64,000 bases of DNA, from the NCBI GenBank assembly GCA_016271365.2, contig CM057459.1, forward strand, positions 485,101,501 through 485,165,500, written 5' to 3'. This DNA comes from Neoceratodus forsteri. Taxonomy: Eukaryota > Chordata > Ceratodontiformes > Ceratodontidae. The position numbers were made by a program, and so were the translations under genes. Each line of letters opens with the position of its first letter. The stretch's first letter is position 1. Positions 1 to 11,852 of this stretch are shown here, piece by piece. The notes beneath the pieces are model-generated. The model was not told the origin of the DNA, did no database searches, and saw only the letters and a list, made by a program, of their open reading frames with translations.

Positions 1-124
1 ACTGTAAAAACACATATTGGGTGGACATTAGAAATTTCACCTAACTGGTTCATGAGGTGGGGTAATAAAAATGACATGTTGAAAATTTGAGGCACAAATA
101 TAAGAACAAGCATTTGTCAATGCC
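1..124 (+). repeat. Edge of RepA dispersed repeat
   Basis: The phrase 'ttcatgaggt ... atgttgaaaattt' matches units of the repeat at 6610-8560 and 41395-42600. The segment ends in a 20-nt stretch (105-124) that recurs exactly, in inverted orientation, at 42637-42656, next to the end of the 41-42 kb array. It has no coding potential and its class is unknown. Confidence 0.55.
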
Positions 125-432
125 AAATGGTCGTTGCTGGTATTGCTGTTGTACTGGGTCTTGCTTGTGCACATATTTACTATATATAGAGCAGATGATA
201 TGCACTGTCTCATTTTCACTGGTGTCCTGCTTCAAAGGAGATAGGAAATTATTTTTACATATTTAACTACCATCCCATCTCTCATTCTATGCCAGTTATG
301 TATTCTGATTTGCTTTGACCATGTTTTGATAAATAAATAATCTAACTTTGAGGTGCCCCAGCTCTACGTAGAAAGCCACTCTTCTCAGTAGATACTGCAC
401 TTTCTTATCATATTTCTAAGACATTCTATGAC
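125..432. other. No feature recognised
   Basis: AT-rich sequence between the RepA edge and the 3' tail of the L2 element. Short open frames overlap it, but none resembles a known family. Confidence 0.5.
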
Positions 433-3060
433 ATCAAATCAAATCATCTTTATTTCTAAAGTGTCTTTCAAAACCAAGGCGCTGTACAGAGAGATCATAC
501 ATACATATATTTTTTTAAAAACAGACATAAATAAATTAACCATAGCTAGGATAAGCTAAACTAAATAAATAAGTCTTTAGCTCCATTTTAAATCTCTCGA
601 TGGTTGGACATTCTCTTAACCAGTGAGGTAGAGAATTCCACAGGGTTGATGCTGAAAAAGCAAAAGCATGAGATCCTGATGTTTTTAATCAAACCCTGGG
701 AATCTCCAGCAATCCCTCATTGGTGGAGTGGAGAGGACAGAGGGGGAAATAGGGTACCAAGAGATCTTTCAGGTAGCCAGGTCCCTGATCATGTAGGGCT
801 TTAAAGGTTAATAAACAGGTGATCCGCCACCTAACAGGCAGCAAATGCAGTTCACGGAGCACAGGCGTAATATGGCTGGATCTAGAAGTCCCAGTCAGAA
901 GCCTGGCTGCCGCATTCTGCACCAGCTGCAGGTGGCAGATATCAAACCCAGGTAGCCCTAGGTAGAGGGAATTGCAGTAATCAAGGTGGGTAGTGATAAA
1001 GGCATGGACCAATGTTGGAAGATCACCCGGTGGAACCAGGTGTTTCACCCAGGCGATATTCCTCAGATGATAAAAAGAGGATTTGATAACAGCTGATACC
1101 TGAGATTTTAAGGTCAGGCCATCGTCAAAAATAATGCCCAGGTTACATACCTGATCAGAGGTAGCAAGCGACATACCACCAAGCAATAAGCTTGATGGTT
1201 GTCCAGTCCCCAAACCTGCCCCTGGATGACCTGGGTCCACTACCAACACCTCAGTCTTATCTGGATTCAGTCTCAGCTAGCTGGAACTCATCCAAAATCT
1301 GATTTCAGTAAGGCAGTTATTTAGCACGGAGAGAGCATCATCTTGCTCGGGCAGGAAAGACAAATACAGCTGAGTATCATCTACATAGCAGTGAAAACCC
1401 AGACTGTATCACCTGATGATATCTCCCAATGGCAGCATATACACTGAAAACAACATGGGTGCTAGAATGGAACCCTGTGGTACCCCACAAGACAGAGAGT
1501 GAGTGCCAGAGGAATAAATTCCAGTGGCAACTCTCTGAAACCTGTCTGTGAGGTAAGACTGGAACCATTTGAGGACTGTTCCACAGAGCCCACAATAGAT
1601 CCACAGGTGCTCCAACAGCACACCATGGTCTACAGTGTCAAATGCCACAGAGAGACTGAGAAGGACCAGAATGGTACGTGCCTTTCGATCTCTAGCCATT
1701 AGGAGATCATTCAACACCCGGACAAAGGCAGTCTCTGTGCTATGCTTCTTCCTAAAACCAGATTTGAGAGTATCATAGACACTGTGAGTTTGTGAGTTGT
1801 AAGATGATCATCCAATTGCAACACAACCACCTTTTCAATAACCTTACCAACAAAAGGCGGGTTAGAGATAGGCCGGTAGTTAGCTAGACAATCTGGGTCC
1901 AGGGAGTGTTTTTTAAGTAGTGGTCGAACTACTGCCTCCTTGAGGGGGTCAGGAAAGACCCCCCTCCAAGGATTTCCAGACAATGTCATCAAGGATTGGG
2001 CAGATAACTTCTACACATCCTACTAAAAGGGGTGTAGGACCCGGATCCAAACTACAACTGGTTGGTCACAGTGTTTGGATGATCTTCACAATGTCAGTGA
2101 ACTCCAGCCAGCAAAAATCTGACCAGACAGACCGGGTGCATAACACTTCCTGTCGACCACTGCAATCCCTCATAGGAGAGGTTGGACCGATGCCAGACCT
2201 GATGCTGGCAACCTTATCTGCAAAAAAATGAGCAAACTCCTCGCATCTTAGCTGAGAAAAAGCTTCTTTGGGCTGGAGACAGATTGGATTGCACAATCTG
2301 TCAATGGTCTGGAAAAGCTGAACCTGTCGATTCTGTGCAGCAGAAGTCTCCCTGGACAGGAATTCTGCCTTTTTACAGGTGATTTCTGATTGATAGCCAT
2401 CATAATGTGCCATCAACCGAAGCCTGTCAGCATCACTGCCGGACCTCCGCCAGGCTCTCTCCAACCTTCAGCCAACTCTCCTTAACTCCTTCAAGGAGCC
2501 ATCAAACCAAGGGCCCCTTGAACAAAGGGTGAGAAGCCAAACATGAACAGGAGCAATCTTGTCCAGAGCATCTCCCACAGCCTTATTATAGGCTAACATG
2601 AGATCATCTGGACTCATGCATTCACCAGACAAGCTCGATAGATCCAGCACTGCCATTAGGTCACTGGGATTAATACCCCTTAAATGGCAGTACTGAACCA
2701 TCTCCATAGGGGCAGATATATTAGGGGGAGCCCTGAAACTGAACCTTATGGTGTGATGGTCAGACCAGCTGACTGGTTCCACCCCCAAATCAGCCATCTC
2801 CATACCCAGAAGAAAGATCAGATCCAATGAATGACCCTTTATATGGGTTGAGGAGGTAACTACCTGTGTTAGGCCCAGTGACATCATCAACTGGAGGAGA
2901 TTTTGACCAAAATGTGAGAGTTCATCGTCAACGCAGGTATTGAAGTCCCCCAGAATTATCAATCTGGGGGACCTCAACACCATGTCGATGATGAAGTCAT
3001 CAATAACTCCCATTCCATGCTATTCATCTGAATGGCCTGGATTTGTGCTATTGATGTCAT
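433..3060 (-). mobile_element. L2-clade LINE, 5'-truncated (L2-1)
   Basis: A minus-strand non-LTR retrotransposon about 2.6 kb long. Its 3' end lies at the low coordinate and finishes in a short (CAAAT)n-type tail at 433-445, preceded by the L2-like 'gcgctgtacag' block at 480-490. It is truncated inside the endonuclease at about 3050, as expected for target-primed reverse transcription that stopped early. I could not find a convincing TSD. Confidence 0.85.
689..3013 (-). pseudogene. L2 ORF2 (endonuclease C-terminus, RT), broken
   Basis: The polyprotein would carry an APE-type endonuclease and a reverse transcriptase that copy the element RNA at a nicked chromosomal site. Reading from high to low coordinate: 2468-3013 has the endonuclease end (ILGDFNT and SDHHTIRF); 2066-2464 and 1711-1992 carry the linker and RT fingers (NYRPISN, VGKVIEKV); 1409-1717 has FDTVDH and GVPQGSILAP; the catalytic YVDD lies near 1378-1389; 689-1249 holds the L2 C-terminal region (NAAARLLTG, then PVRWRI). 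The frame changes at least four times. The motif-A aspartate just before AFDTVDH appears replaced by serine (LLSLSVAFDTVDH; families usually show LLDLS). The RT core cannot be active as it stands. Confidence 0.85.
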
Positions 3061-3570
3061 AAAATGTTCAGGCAGTGTGAAGTAAGAGAGCAGCAACTGC
3101 TGAGGAGAAAAGGATTCAGGCTAGTTACAAAGGCAACAACATTAGATTATAAGTTTAACATAAAAGGTAAAAAAAATCAGAATATTTGATGGATACTAGA
3201 GGAACAACAGGAGGTCATCTAGATGTGTAAAAAACTGTTTCCTATAATCTTTAACACATTTTATCTGCTGTAGCTGAGAAGGAGAAAGAGAGAGAGAGAG
3301 AGCAGACACCAGCTTCCTTATAGCAAGGAGGTGATTTAATAGAGTACACTGAACTGAATTATTAATTTTGGGACCTGTGTAAGTAAATAGGAGTCAGTGT
3401 TTTGGTTCTCTGTTTTTGGGGTTGACTTTTTTTAGTATAACTTTTATTTGCCAGGGAGGAAATCTAGCTGGAAGAATATTTGCAGTCATTTGTGACTAGA
3501 CCTGTTACTTAAACTCTGTGAAATAGGTGTCTGAAAGGAAGGAAGGCACTCACTGGGGTGGTGGGTCAGA
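3061..3570. other. No gene; short (GA)n tract
   Basis: Spacer between the L2 and the first CR1. A (GA)n microsatellite lies at about 3283-3303. Nothing else is recognised. Confidence 0.5.
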
Positions 3571-3577
3571 GTTGTAG

Positions 3578-5385
3578 TTGATTGTTTCTGGAGGGCACGG
3601 GCTGGGAACAAGTGACCACCAAACAGTGTGGTTCACAATAAACACACCTGTAGAGTCAAGCCATACAAAAGCAAGACTGTTGGACTTTAGGAGGGCTGAC
3701 TTTGAAAATGGAAGAGTGCCTCAGAAAAGCACTAGCAAACAGGCAAGAAGGAGGGGCGGAGGAACAGTGGGGAAAAATCAAAACTGCCATCACAGAGGCA
3801 ATAAGCCTTTGTATAAAGCAAATCAACAAAGCAAAATGAAGGAAAAAGCCACTATGGTTCTCAAAAGAGGTGGCAGGGAAGGTTAAAGAGAAAAGCATAG
3901 CATTCAGGAAATATAAGGAAACACAGAAGGAGCAGGACAGAGAACTATATCAATTAAAGCAGAAGGAGGCAGGGAAGGCAGTCAGAATAGCAAAGGCCCA
4001 AACTGAGGAAAAGATAGCCAACTCTGTTAAGAAGGGGGATAAAACCTTTTATAGGTACATTAGGGAGTGAAGAAAGACCAAGGGAGGTTATACTGAGGCT
4101 TAATAAAGGGGAAGGGAGGGAATGTGGGCAGACAGTGACAGTGAAAATGCAGAGATACTGAATGAATACTTCTGCTCAGTATTCAAAAAAAGAAGAGGAG
4201 CTGGAGGTACCTAAACCAAACAAAAGAAACACTCTGGATGTGAGGGTCGATACCTGTCCATTCACAGAAGAAAAGGTTCTGAAAGAACTCTTAAAACTGA
4301 AGGTGGACAAAGCAATGGGGCCTGATGGGAATCACCCCAGTATTCTAAATGAACTAAGGGTAGAACTAGTGACACCACTGACTACCCTTTTTAACAAATC
4401 ATGGGAGGATGTGGTGGTACCTGAGGACTAGAGGAGGGCAGATGTGATTCCACTACACAAAAGTGGGAGCAGAGATGAGGCAGGAAACTACAGACCAGTT
4501 AGTTTGACCTCAGTGGTAGGGAAAGTGATGGAATCACTTCTGAAGTAAAGAATTGTTGAGTGCCTAGAGGCCAGCGGGTCACAGGACCCAAGGCTGCATG
4601 GATTCAAAGTGGGAAGGTCATGTCAGACGAATCTAATAGATTTCTTTGACTGGGTAACAAAAGTAGTAGACCAGAGAGGGACTGTGGACATGGCCTACCT
4701 AGACTCTAGCAAGGCATTTGACACAGTCCCACACAAAATATTAATATACATGTTAGTCAGCCTTGGGAGTGGGTCCCAAGGTGGTAACCTGGGTAATAAT
4801 TGGCTGGACAACAGGACACAGAGAGTAATAGTAAAATTAGTTCACAGTGAAGAAAAGGGGTTTACTAGTGTGGGTACCACAGGGTTCAGTACTGGGACCG
4901 GTCCTCTTTAATGTGTTTATAAGTGACATTGCAGAGGGAGTGGAAGGAACAATATGTCTCTTTGCAGATGACACAAAGATCTGCAACAGGGTTGATACAC
5001 AAGGTGGAGTGGAAAGGATGCTAAGGGACTTGGAAAGGTTGGAGGAATGGTCAAATGTATGGCAGCTTAGGTTCAACACAAGGAAATGCAAAGTAATGCA
5101 CCTGGGAAACAAAAACCCAGGGGAAGAATACACATGGGGGGGGGGTGAGATACTAACAACAACAAAAATGAAAAGGGACCTGGGGGTAGTTATATCAGAT
5201 GATCTAAAGGTGGGCTTGCAATATGAGAAGGCAGTAAGGTTGGCTTGGGGGATACTGGGATGCAGAGGGGAGAGGCATCACCAGCAGAAAATAGGAAGAT
5301 GTTATCCCTCTGTATAGACAGTTGGTGAGACCCCATCTGGAGTATTGCATGCAGTTCTGGAGACCCCATCTCCACAAGGACATAG
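3578..5385 (+). pseudogene. CR1 ORF2 (endonuclease end, RT), broken
   Basis: The ORF starts in the last endonuclease block (GTSDHQTVWF, about residues 10-20 of the first frame). It continues with the lysine-rich linker (3870-4070), the PDG motif before the palm (4162-4431), motif A in AYLDSSKAFDTVPH (4609-4911), and motifs B and C with PQGSVLGPVLFN and FADDTKI (4847-5317). It ends in the conserved region before '[13 protein letters not shown]'. The RT catalytic aspartates are present. In-frame stops at about 4069 and 4432 and several frame changes make it a pseudogene. The family acts by target-primed reverse transcription in the nucleus. Confidence 0.88.
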
Positions 5386-5502
5386 GAGGGAGGCTATTGG
5401 TTAACTAGGATCTGCAGCTTACCTGTTCGGTAGGGAAATGAGCAGACTAGGTGGGCCAAGCGGTCCTCATCTGCCATCAGATTCTATGTTTCTATGTTTC
5501 TG
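5386..5502 (+). mobile_element. CR1 3'-end fragment nested in CR1-1
   Basis: The segment starting 'aggctattggttaac' and ending in the 'ttctatgtttctatgtttct' tail closely matches the 3' terminus of CR1-1 at 6486-6598. It interrupts CR1-1 between 'ggacatagg' and 'gtccagagaagggc', which adjoin in the other CR1 copies. It is either a very short 5'-truncated insertion or a local rearrangement. Confidence 0.65.
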
Positions 5503-5588
5503 TGTCCAGAGAAGGGCAACTAAAATGGTGCAGGGTCTGCACCAGAAGACATATGAAGAGAGACTAAAGGAGCTTTATATGTATACCC

Positions 5589-6182
5589 AAGCCCGGCCCA
5601 GTGGAGCTGAGGGTTGAAGTGCTGGTCACTACACCTCACATCGCAATGGCGACTTGAGTTCAGGAGCGAGCTTGGGCACCATGGGTCGGCAGGGGAGGGA
5701 CTGGATTGAGCACCTGGAGGGCTACTTTCCTGTCCTGGGGGAAGGTAGTGGGATGCCCAGTGCTCTGGTGGCCCCTGGTGGAGATCGGGGGCACCCCAAT
5801 GCTTGCAGGGGTTGCCATGCATCAAAGTACTCAGGGAGTGCACATGCAAGGGAGAAGAGCCAGGAAAAATGGAAAAACCTGGATCATAGGGATAGGTGAT
5901 GGCACCTATCCTCCACACCCAGAGCCGGATCCGACTTGGCTGGGCCTCATAGCTCCTCCACCTGGGCCCCGCCCACTTGCAAGAGTCTGCCTTCCTAAGG
6001 AGCCCAAGATGGAGTAGGGCTACCCTCCCCAGGTGGGTTAAACCAGGGGTGCTGGCAGCTGGGGGGGAATGGGGCAACAGACCATAGAGGATCTCAGGTG
6101 GGCAAGCATAAAGGATGGGATGCCTGAGAGAGTTCCCCTGATCCGCGACTGGAGGGAAAAAGATTAGACAAAAAAATATATA
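5589..6182 (+). mobile_element. SINE-like insertion, copy 1, with 13-bp TSD
   Basis: A 594-bp GC-rich segment flanked by a perfect 13-bp direct repeat, TATATGTATACCC, at 5576-5588 and 6183-6195, inside CR1-1. It begins 'aagcccggcccagtgg'. It has a box-B-like 'ttgagttcagg' near 5655 and ends in an A-rich then AT-rich tail ('agacaaaaaaatatata'). Related but diverged copies lie at 51690-52165 and 53956-54595; the block 'ggtggcccctggtggag' is shared with copy 2. The TSD and A-rich end fit mobilisation by a LINE. A Pol III-type origin is inferred from one box only. It encodes no recognisable protein. Confidence 0.7.
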
Positions 6183-6609
6183 TATATGTATACCCTCAAG
6201 GAAAGGAGGGAGAGGGGGAACATGATAGAAACTTTCAAGTACCTCAAGGGAATCAACAAAGTCCAAGAGGGTAGCATCTTTCTGAAAAGAGTTGAGCAAG
6301 AAAAGGAGCACAATTTGAAGATAGAGGGGACGGCTCAGAGGTAATGTAAGGAAGTATTTTTCATGGAACGGGTTGTGGATGCATGGAATGGCCTTCCTGA
6401 GGAGGTCATGGAGTCAAAAACAGTGTGGGAATTCAAGAATGCATGGGACAGACATAAGGCAATTCTAGTGGGGAGTAGGAGGAAGTAGGCTGTTGGTTAA
6501 CTAGGATCTGCAGGTTATCCGTTAGGTAGGGAAATGGGCAGACTAGGTGGGCCAAGCGGTCCTTCTCTGCTGTCAAATTCTATGTTTCTGTGTTTCTAGT
6601 CTTAGACTG

Positions 6610-8560
6610 TAATTACCCAGGATAGGGCAGCTAAGAGATAATATTTACTTTTAAGTGGGCTCCCACATTTTGACCCTAAATGTCCAACAGTGTTTTTTAT
6701 GACCTAACATTATGACCGGTGAAATTTTTGAAAATCCTATCCAAAAGGAGATTTCACTGTGCGACTGTGGAAACAAGTTTCAGTGGGGATTTGAAAAATG
6801 AAACTGCCATGCTCAGGAGGTTGCATAACACAAGGGATATGTTGAATATTAGAGGCCAAAATCTGCACCAAAAGTAAAGTTATGAGTAAATGTTGGAACA
6901 GTTCTTTTCCTCATAACTTAGTTGTTTTGTTCACATTTTTACCCAAAATGTTCAACATAATCTTTTTTTACTACTCCTTCTGAACTTGACAGGTGTTATT
7001 TATAAAACAATGGCTGAAATGTCATTTTTGACATGACAGCTGTCACATTCACGAGGTGATGTAAAAAAATGGCTATGTTGAAAAGTTAGGGTCAAAATAC
7101 TGAAACTTACTACAGTTATGAGTGTGCATTGAAACATTGCAGTGTAGACTTGTAACTGTTGTTTTCTCATTTTTTTACCCAGATTTTCACATTGCCTCCT
7201 TATGACCTGACATAGTCTTCATATGAGCTAACCTCATGAACAAATGTGGAGAAAATGTTGAAATCCTGACCAAAAGGTGATTTCATGCCACAAGTATAAA
7301 AACACATTTTGGCCAGGATTTCAAAAATGACAGCTGTCCCATTCATGTGGTGTTGTGCAGCTCCTGTAGTTCTCTTCGGCGATCCTTCCAATGCCGGCAA
7401 AAAAAAAAAAATCAAATGGTCTGCCATACTCCGCTAATACAGCTTTAACTGCTTCATCCCCGTCCGATGTAATCCTTCCACATGGTTAAAATGCTTTTAT
7501 TGGAAGTATGAGTGTTTAAGCCCCCTTTGAATCGTTGACCATGACTGACCACAGGAGCCTCAGCATATCCATTCTGTCCCTGTCCTGTGACCTCCCCATG
7601 GCCCAAAGGTATGTTGAACCTGGACAGCTAGCGATAGTGCCTAGCCCTGGACTAAATATGCAGTAGGTGCAGTTCCACCCATGCCCAGTACCTTGCTCAC
7701 ACCTTCCTCCAGTACACCGCAGTACAGCCACCCACAACCCCAATGTAAGCACTCCCTGGGGATGTGGTATTAGTGCCTAGCAGTCTGCCTGCATCTTGCT
7801 CCCTTCAAGCATAACTACACCTGCTTTATTCATTTGTGAACTGGTCAAGAAAAGGCTGTATCACTTACTTCTGTCTGTCTGTCTGTCTTGATAGCAATAC
7901 CTGGGGCTAGCCTATCCTTTTTTCTATGAAAATTACTATATCAATATCCATCACTGTATCTCTGCGGATTTGCCTGTTCCCACTGCTCACTGGTCTTATT
8001 GATGCTCTAAAATCACCTGTAATGTTATGTATGTGTATTTCCTGATTTGCGCTGCCTCTATGTTTTTATTCCCACTGTAAATATTGATGCTTGTTTTGTA
8101 ATATAATCTGGACTTAACCAGGTCCATCTTGCAAATGAGCTTGCTCAATGATTTTCACCTGGATAAATAAAGATTTGATTGATTGATTGATTGATTGATT
8201 GTGAAGAAATGACTATGTTGCAAATTAGGGTTAAAAATACTGAAAATTACCAAAGTTACGGGCCAGTGTTCATAAATTTCAATGAAGGCTCATAACTTTG
8301 CTGTTTTTTAACTATTTTTATCCCAGATTTTCATGATAGCCTTCTTAAGACCCTACCTCATGAACGAGGGTGGAGAAAATGTTCATCTCCTGCCCTAAAG
8401 GTGATTTTGCACAGCGACTGCAAAATCACCTTTCAGGACAGATTTGCCCAATTTCACTGCCATTGTTCATGACTGTTGAAAATTTGTGGTAAAAATATTC
8501 CAAAATGTCTGAGTTATGCCAGTAAGTTCAAAACCCCATTGAAATACATTGAATTACGTA
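6610..8560 (+). repeat. RepA dispersed/tandem repeat (interrupted)
   Basis: Degenerate repeat units marked by 'ggctatgttgaaaa', 'acccagattttcacattgcc', 'ttcatgagg' and a small hairpin of the form 'aaggtgatttt ... aaaatcacctt' (best at about 8397-8437). Units recur at irregular spacings of roughly 230-300 bp. A LINE 3' end at about 7353-8201 splits one unit. The same family forms the array at 41395-42600 and the left window edge. There are no coding features; a satellite-derived or non-autonomous DNA element are both possible. Confidence 0.6.
7353..8201 (+). mobile_element. LINE 3' end with (TTGA)n tail
   Basis: The segment ends 'ggataaataaagatttgattgattg', with a (TTGA)n microsatellite at about 8174-8201 directly downstream of an AATAAA-type signal. 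This is the terminus pattern of a non-LTR retrotransposon. The preceding 'aaccaggtccatcttgcaaatgagcttgctca' block has the look of L2/CR1-group 3' UTRs. It interrupts RepA, which resumes at 'aagaaatgactatgttg'. No RT sequence is retained. Confidence 0.55.
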
Positions 8561-8769
8561 CTGCACCTGATTTTGTCAGTTCACGGTCTGGTGTTGAAGA
8601 GTGAAGACATGTCTGTGGTCCAGAGACGATAATGGCATTGGATCTCTAGTGGCTAAGTAAGGGCTTGTGGGGCTGTGGGATGGTGGGTGCTGAGTGGGTG
8701 GGTCAGGTTGGGGAACAGTAATGGTGGTAACAGACATTGAAGGATGTTTTTCTTTTTTACAGGATTTAG

Positions 8770-9225
8770 TTAAAAAAAACATAAGGGACATTTTTGTTTA
8801 TTTCAGGTTGTGACACTTGAGGATTGGGCACCCCCAGTGTCACTGCTATATTTGGCAGCACCAGGAGTGGGCTCCACATTGTTGCAGAACCAAAACTGCC
8901 ACTGTGAGGGGTAGAAGTCAGCACGAGGGATTGGGCACCCCATGCCAGAAGATTGGGGCAGTTACAGAGGTGGCTTTTTACAGGGTGTATTAAAAAATTA
9001 AAATAAACTTTAAGGAACAGTTTTCTTTATTTCAGGTAGAGGCAATGGGGAATTGGGCAGCCTCAGTGTCAGAGTTATGCTTGGCAGCACTGGGGTTGTG
9101 CTCACCGATGTTACAGATGTAAAAAGGGGCAGGGTGGAGGGTAGCAGCCAGCATGGGGATTGGGGATCCCTGTGCTGGAATATTATTTCAGGTGTTCAGA
9201 ATGAGTTGAGGGTTGCTACTGCTAA
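8770..9225 (+). repeat. Two-copy tandem duplication, ~228-bp period
   Basis: 'tttatttcaggt', 'attgggca', 'cagtgtca', 'ttggcagcac' and 'gtagcagccagca' or 'gtagaagtcagca' recur in the same order about 228 bp apart (for example near 8795 and 9023). The copies are diverged. Function unknown. Confidence 0.6.
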
Positions 9226-9668
9226 CTGGTGGGGCTGAGTTAGTGTGGTGTAGCTGCTTACCTGCTGGATTCTCTTAAGGGGCTGGAAGATTTTATTGCT
9301 GTTGTTATTGTTTCTTTTACAGCTTATTGTTGCTTTCAATTGCTACCAGGTTGCTTTCTGGATTCATTTGGAATGTTATCTGTTTGTGGGATTTTGTAGG
9401 TGCAGCTGAGTGTTTCTGTGGGGGTTTGCTGGTGTGGCTGATTGTCTCTGATGGTCAGTAGGGACCCATCTACCCACCACCCCCACCCCATGGTGCATCA
9501 CTTCCTTTATACCGTTAACCTGTGACATCATACGGTACCAGATGACTGCATGTACACACACTCTTAGCCATCTTATTTCAGTACACAACATAGGCACACA
9601 CAACACCCTGATATAAACCTACATTCCTTGATACACTATACCACTAAAGAGCATTGACAGTACAAATA
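9226..9668. other. No feature recognised
   Basis: T- and G-rich sequence without a recognisable gene or repeat, ending near the start of the large CR1 copy. Confidence 0.4.
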
Positions 9669-9779
9669 TATATAGCGGGGCACTGGACAAGGTATAGAAG
9701 GAAAGAGCAGCAGAGGGTACAGGGCAATAAGGGGAAGTTAGGGCAACGATAGGAGAAGGAAGATGATGGATGTGGTGCT

Positions 9780-10667
9780 TTGCAGTGGATGTGGGGCAGC
9801 AGTATTCAGAAAGACTTTATGGACACTGCAGTGCTGCTGTATCTGCAGGCACCTCTTTGTGTTGAGGGAAGAGGTACAGTAGCTGGACTCCAAGCAGAGT
9901 TGAAGAGGATACAGGTGACCTTTCCCCCATACAGAGACCACCATGTCCACCACTGCTCCCTCAGAGGTTGCCAAGAAGGAGGGAAGGATGAACTAAGGTG
10001 GGCTCGGGAGGGCAAAGGAGGCAACACAGAGACACATCCCCCAGTTGGTGGCACTTTACAACTGTGCAGCATCTCCAGAAGTGAACACCATGGGGGTTGA
10101 GGGAGTCATCCAGGATGGAACCCCAAGGGTAGATGCAAGGAAAACACACAGGAGGAGGAAGCAAATCCTAATTGGGGACTCCATGGTCGGGGGATTGAGC
10201 TGTGGTCAGGTAGCAATGGTGAGAAGGAGGTAATGTGCCTACTTGGAGGCATAGTTCAGAAGGAAGGCAAATGAATCCTTAGAGCTGCAAGGGTGGTAGC
10301 AAGGAGGGGGCAGCTGGATGTAATTATTTACTTGGGGACTAATGACCTGGCTATAGAGGGGGTAGATGTAGGAAGAGTGCAAGAAGAGTTCGGGGAGCTG
10401 GGGAAGAGTCTTGGGTAAGTAGCACATTTTGTCATCTTCTCGGAGGTGCTATCTGTCCATGGTAAGGGGGGACGGAGGGACATCTGCATCACTGAATTCA
10501 ACAAATGGCTAAATAAATGGTGCAGAGAGGTGGGGTATGGCTTCATTGGGGACTGGAACCTCAGCTGGAGGGATGAAGGACTGTATTATCCAGATAGCCT
10601 TCCTCTATCCAGGGGAGGCAAAGGTACCTTTCTGAGAAGTTTAAGTGCATCCTTAGTGATCATTTAA
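9780..10667 (+). pseudogene. CR1 ORF1 with SGNH esterase-like remnant
   Basis: CR1 ORF1 proteins bind element RNA and often carry an SGNH/esterase domain. The first frame (9780-10100) has a predicted helix (VAGLQAELKRIQ) typical of the ORF1 N-terminal half. The next piece contains ILIGDSMVGG (10045-10233), the GDS block. Around 10320-10340 the + strand reads YLGTNDLA, the GxND block. The last piece (10446-10667) ends with a degraded D-x-L-P/H-L-S block (YYPDSLPLSRGGKGTF) and a stop at 10665-10667. The terminal catalytic histidine appears replaced (LPLS versus DLHPS in the copy at about 55702). At least two frameshifts are needed to connect the blocks. Confidence 0.75.
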
Positions 10668-10784
10668 GCTTGCCAAGGGGGGAGGCATAGACAGACAAGG
10701 GGATTATCATAGCCCCCCCCACAGGATATAACTGAAAGCAGTGAGGACCCAATAAATAGCATAATATCTAACTGTAAAACTACC

Positions 10785-11561
10785 ATGGTTAGAATGGGGA
10801 AGAGAACAGAAGGTACATCACTAATGCAGTGCAAAGCAAAGACCAATAAACAAGGAACATTAAGTGGGTACGTAAAGTGGAAGGTCATGTGCACAAATGC
10901 CGGCAGTCTGGGAAACAAAATCCCAGACCTAACAGCACTGATGGCAGACACAAACCTAGACATAGTGGCTATTACAAAGACATGGTACTCAGGGAACTGG
11001 GATGCAGCCATACCAGGGTATACACTTTTTAGAAAGGATAGGGAGCTGAAGGGGGCAGGAGGGGTTGCTATGTATGTGAAGGAAGGAATTAAAGCTACGG
11101 AAGCTCAGGGATCCAGGGAGGAAGCAGAGGCATTTTGGGTCACTCTGGAGTTAGGGAACAATACAACCATCTGTGCTGGAGTAGTTTACAGGCCTCCTGC
11201 ACAGGGGGAGGATATAGATCTAGTATTAGTGGAAGCCATCCATAATAGAGCAGCCAAAGGGAGAATACTACTAATGACTGACTTCAACATGCCAGATGCA
11301 GATTGGAATACCCAGACTGCAAGTACATCAAGGAGCAGGGATCTCATGTCTGCTCTGTATGGGGCAAACCTAAGGCAGCTTGCGATTGAGCCTGCCAGGG
11401 AAGGGGCTGTACTGGACTTAGTGCTGAGAAATGGTGACAGAATCATGGATGTTGAGGTGGGCAGTCCCCTTGGTACCAGTGACCACAGAACTGTGTGGTT
11501 TAGTGTCAACACGTTGGCAGAAGAAAGTCATTTAAAGATTAAGATTCTAAATTTCCAGTAG
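10785..11561 (+). pseudogene. CR1 ORF2 endonuclease domain (open frame, E to K change)
   Basis: A 258-residue open frame covering almost the entire APE-type endonuclease that would nick target DNA for priming. Visible blocks are MCTNAGSLGNK (Asn block, about residue 31), VAITKTW (about residue 60), GGVAMYV, GVVYRPP, TDFNMPDADW (about residue 165) and GSPLGTSDHRTVWF (His block, about residue 233). The usual catalytic glutamate in the ITETW block reads lysine here. The RT copy at about 56100 retains VAITES. The frame ends at a stop at 11559-11561, before the linker. It is the best-preserved CR1 coding segment in the window but is predicted inactive. Confidence 0.85.
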
Positions 11562-11852
11562 GCCAACTTCATGGAGATGGGGGAACAGCACAAAATTACC
11601 CTGGCAGCAGAAAATATGGGGAAGGGGTAGAAGAACAGTGGCTTAGGTTCAAGAGATCCATAGCAGGAGTGACAAGTCAATGTGTCAGATTGCTTAGCAA
11701 AAGCAAAAGAAAGAAGTGGCCACTGTAGTTCTCTAAGTCAGTAGCCGAGAAAGTGTGAGAAAAAAGTAAGGTATTCAGGAATACAAAGAGACAAAGAAAG
11801 AAGAAAACAGAGTGAAATATCTGGAGAAGCAGAGAGAAGCTGGGAAAGCTGT

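Larger units (their letters stand above)
3571..6598 (+). mobile_element. CR1 LINE with two insertions (CR1-1)
   Basis: A plus-strand CR1, 5'-truncated in the endonuclease. It runs through RT and the 3' region to a tail of the form 'ctatgtttctgtgtttct' at about 6580-6598, the 8-bp-repeat ending typical of CR1. It is interrupted by a short CR1 3' fragment (5386-5502) and by a SINE-like insertion with a 13-bp TSD (5589-6182). Confidence 0.88.

Noticed and set aside
5520..6311. 263-residue minus-strand open frame
   Set aside because: It lies across the GC-rich SINE-like insertion and antisense CR1. Proline/serine-rich composition follows from GC content; not a gene.
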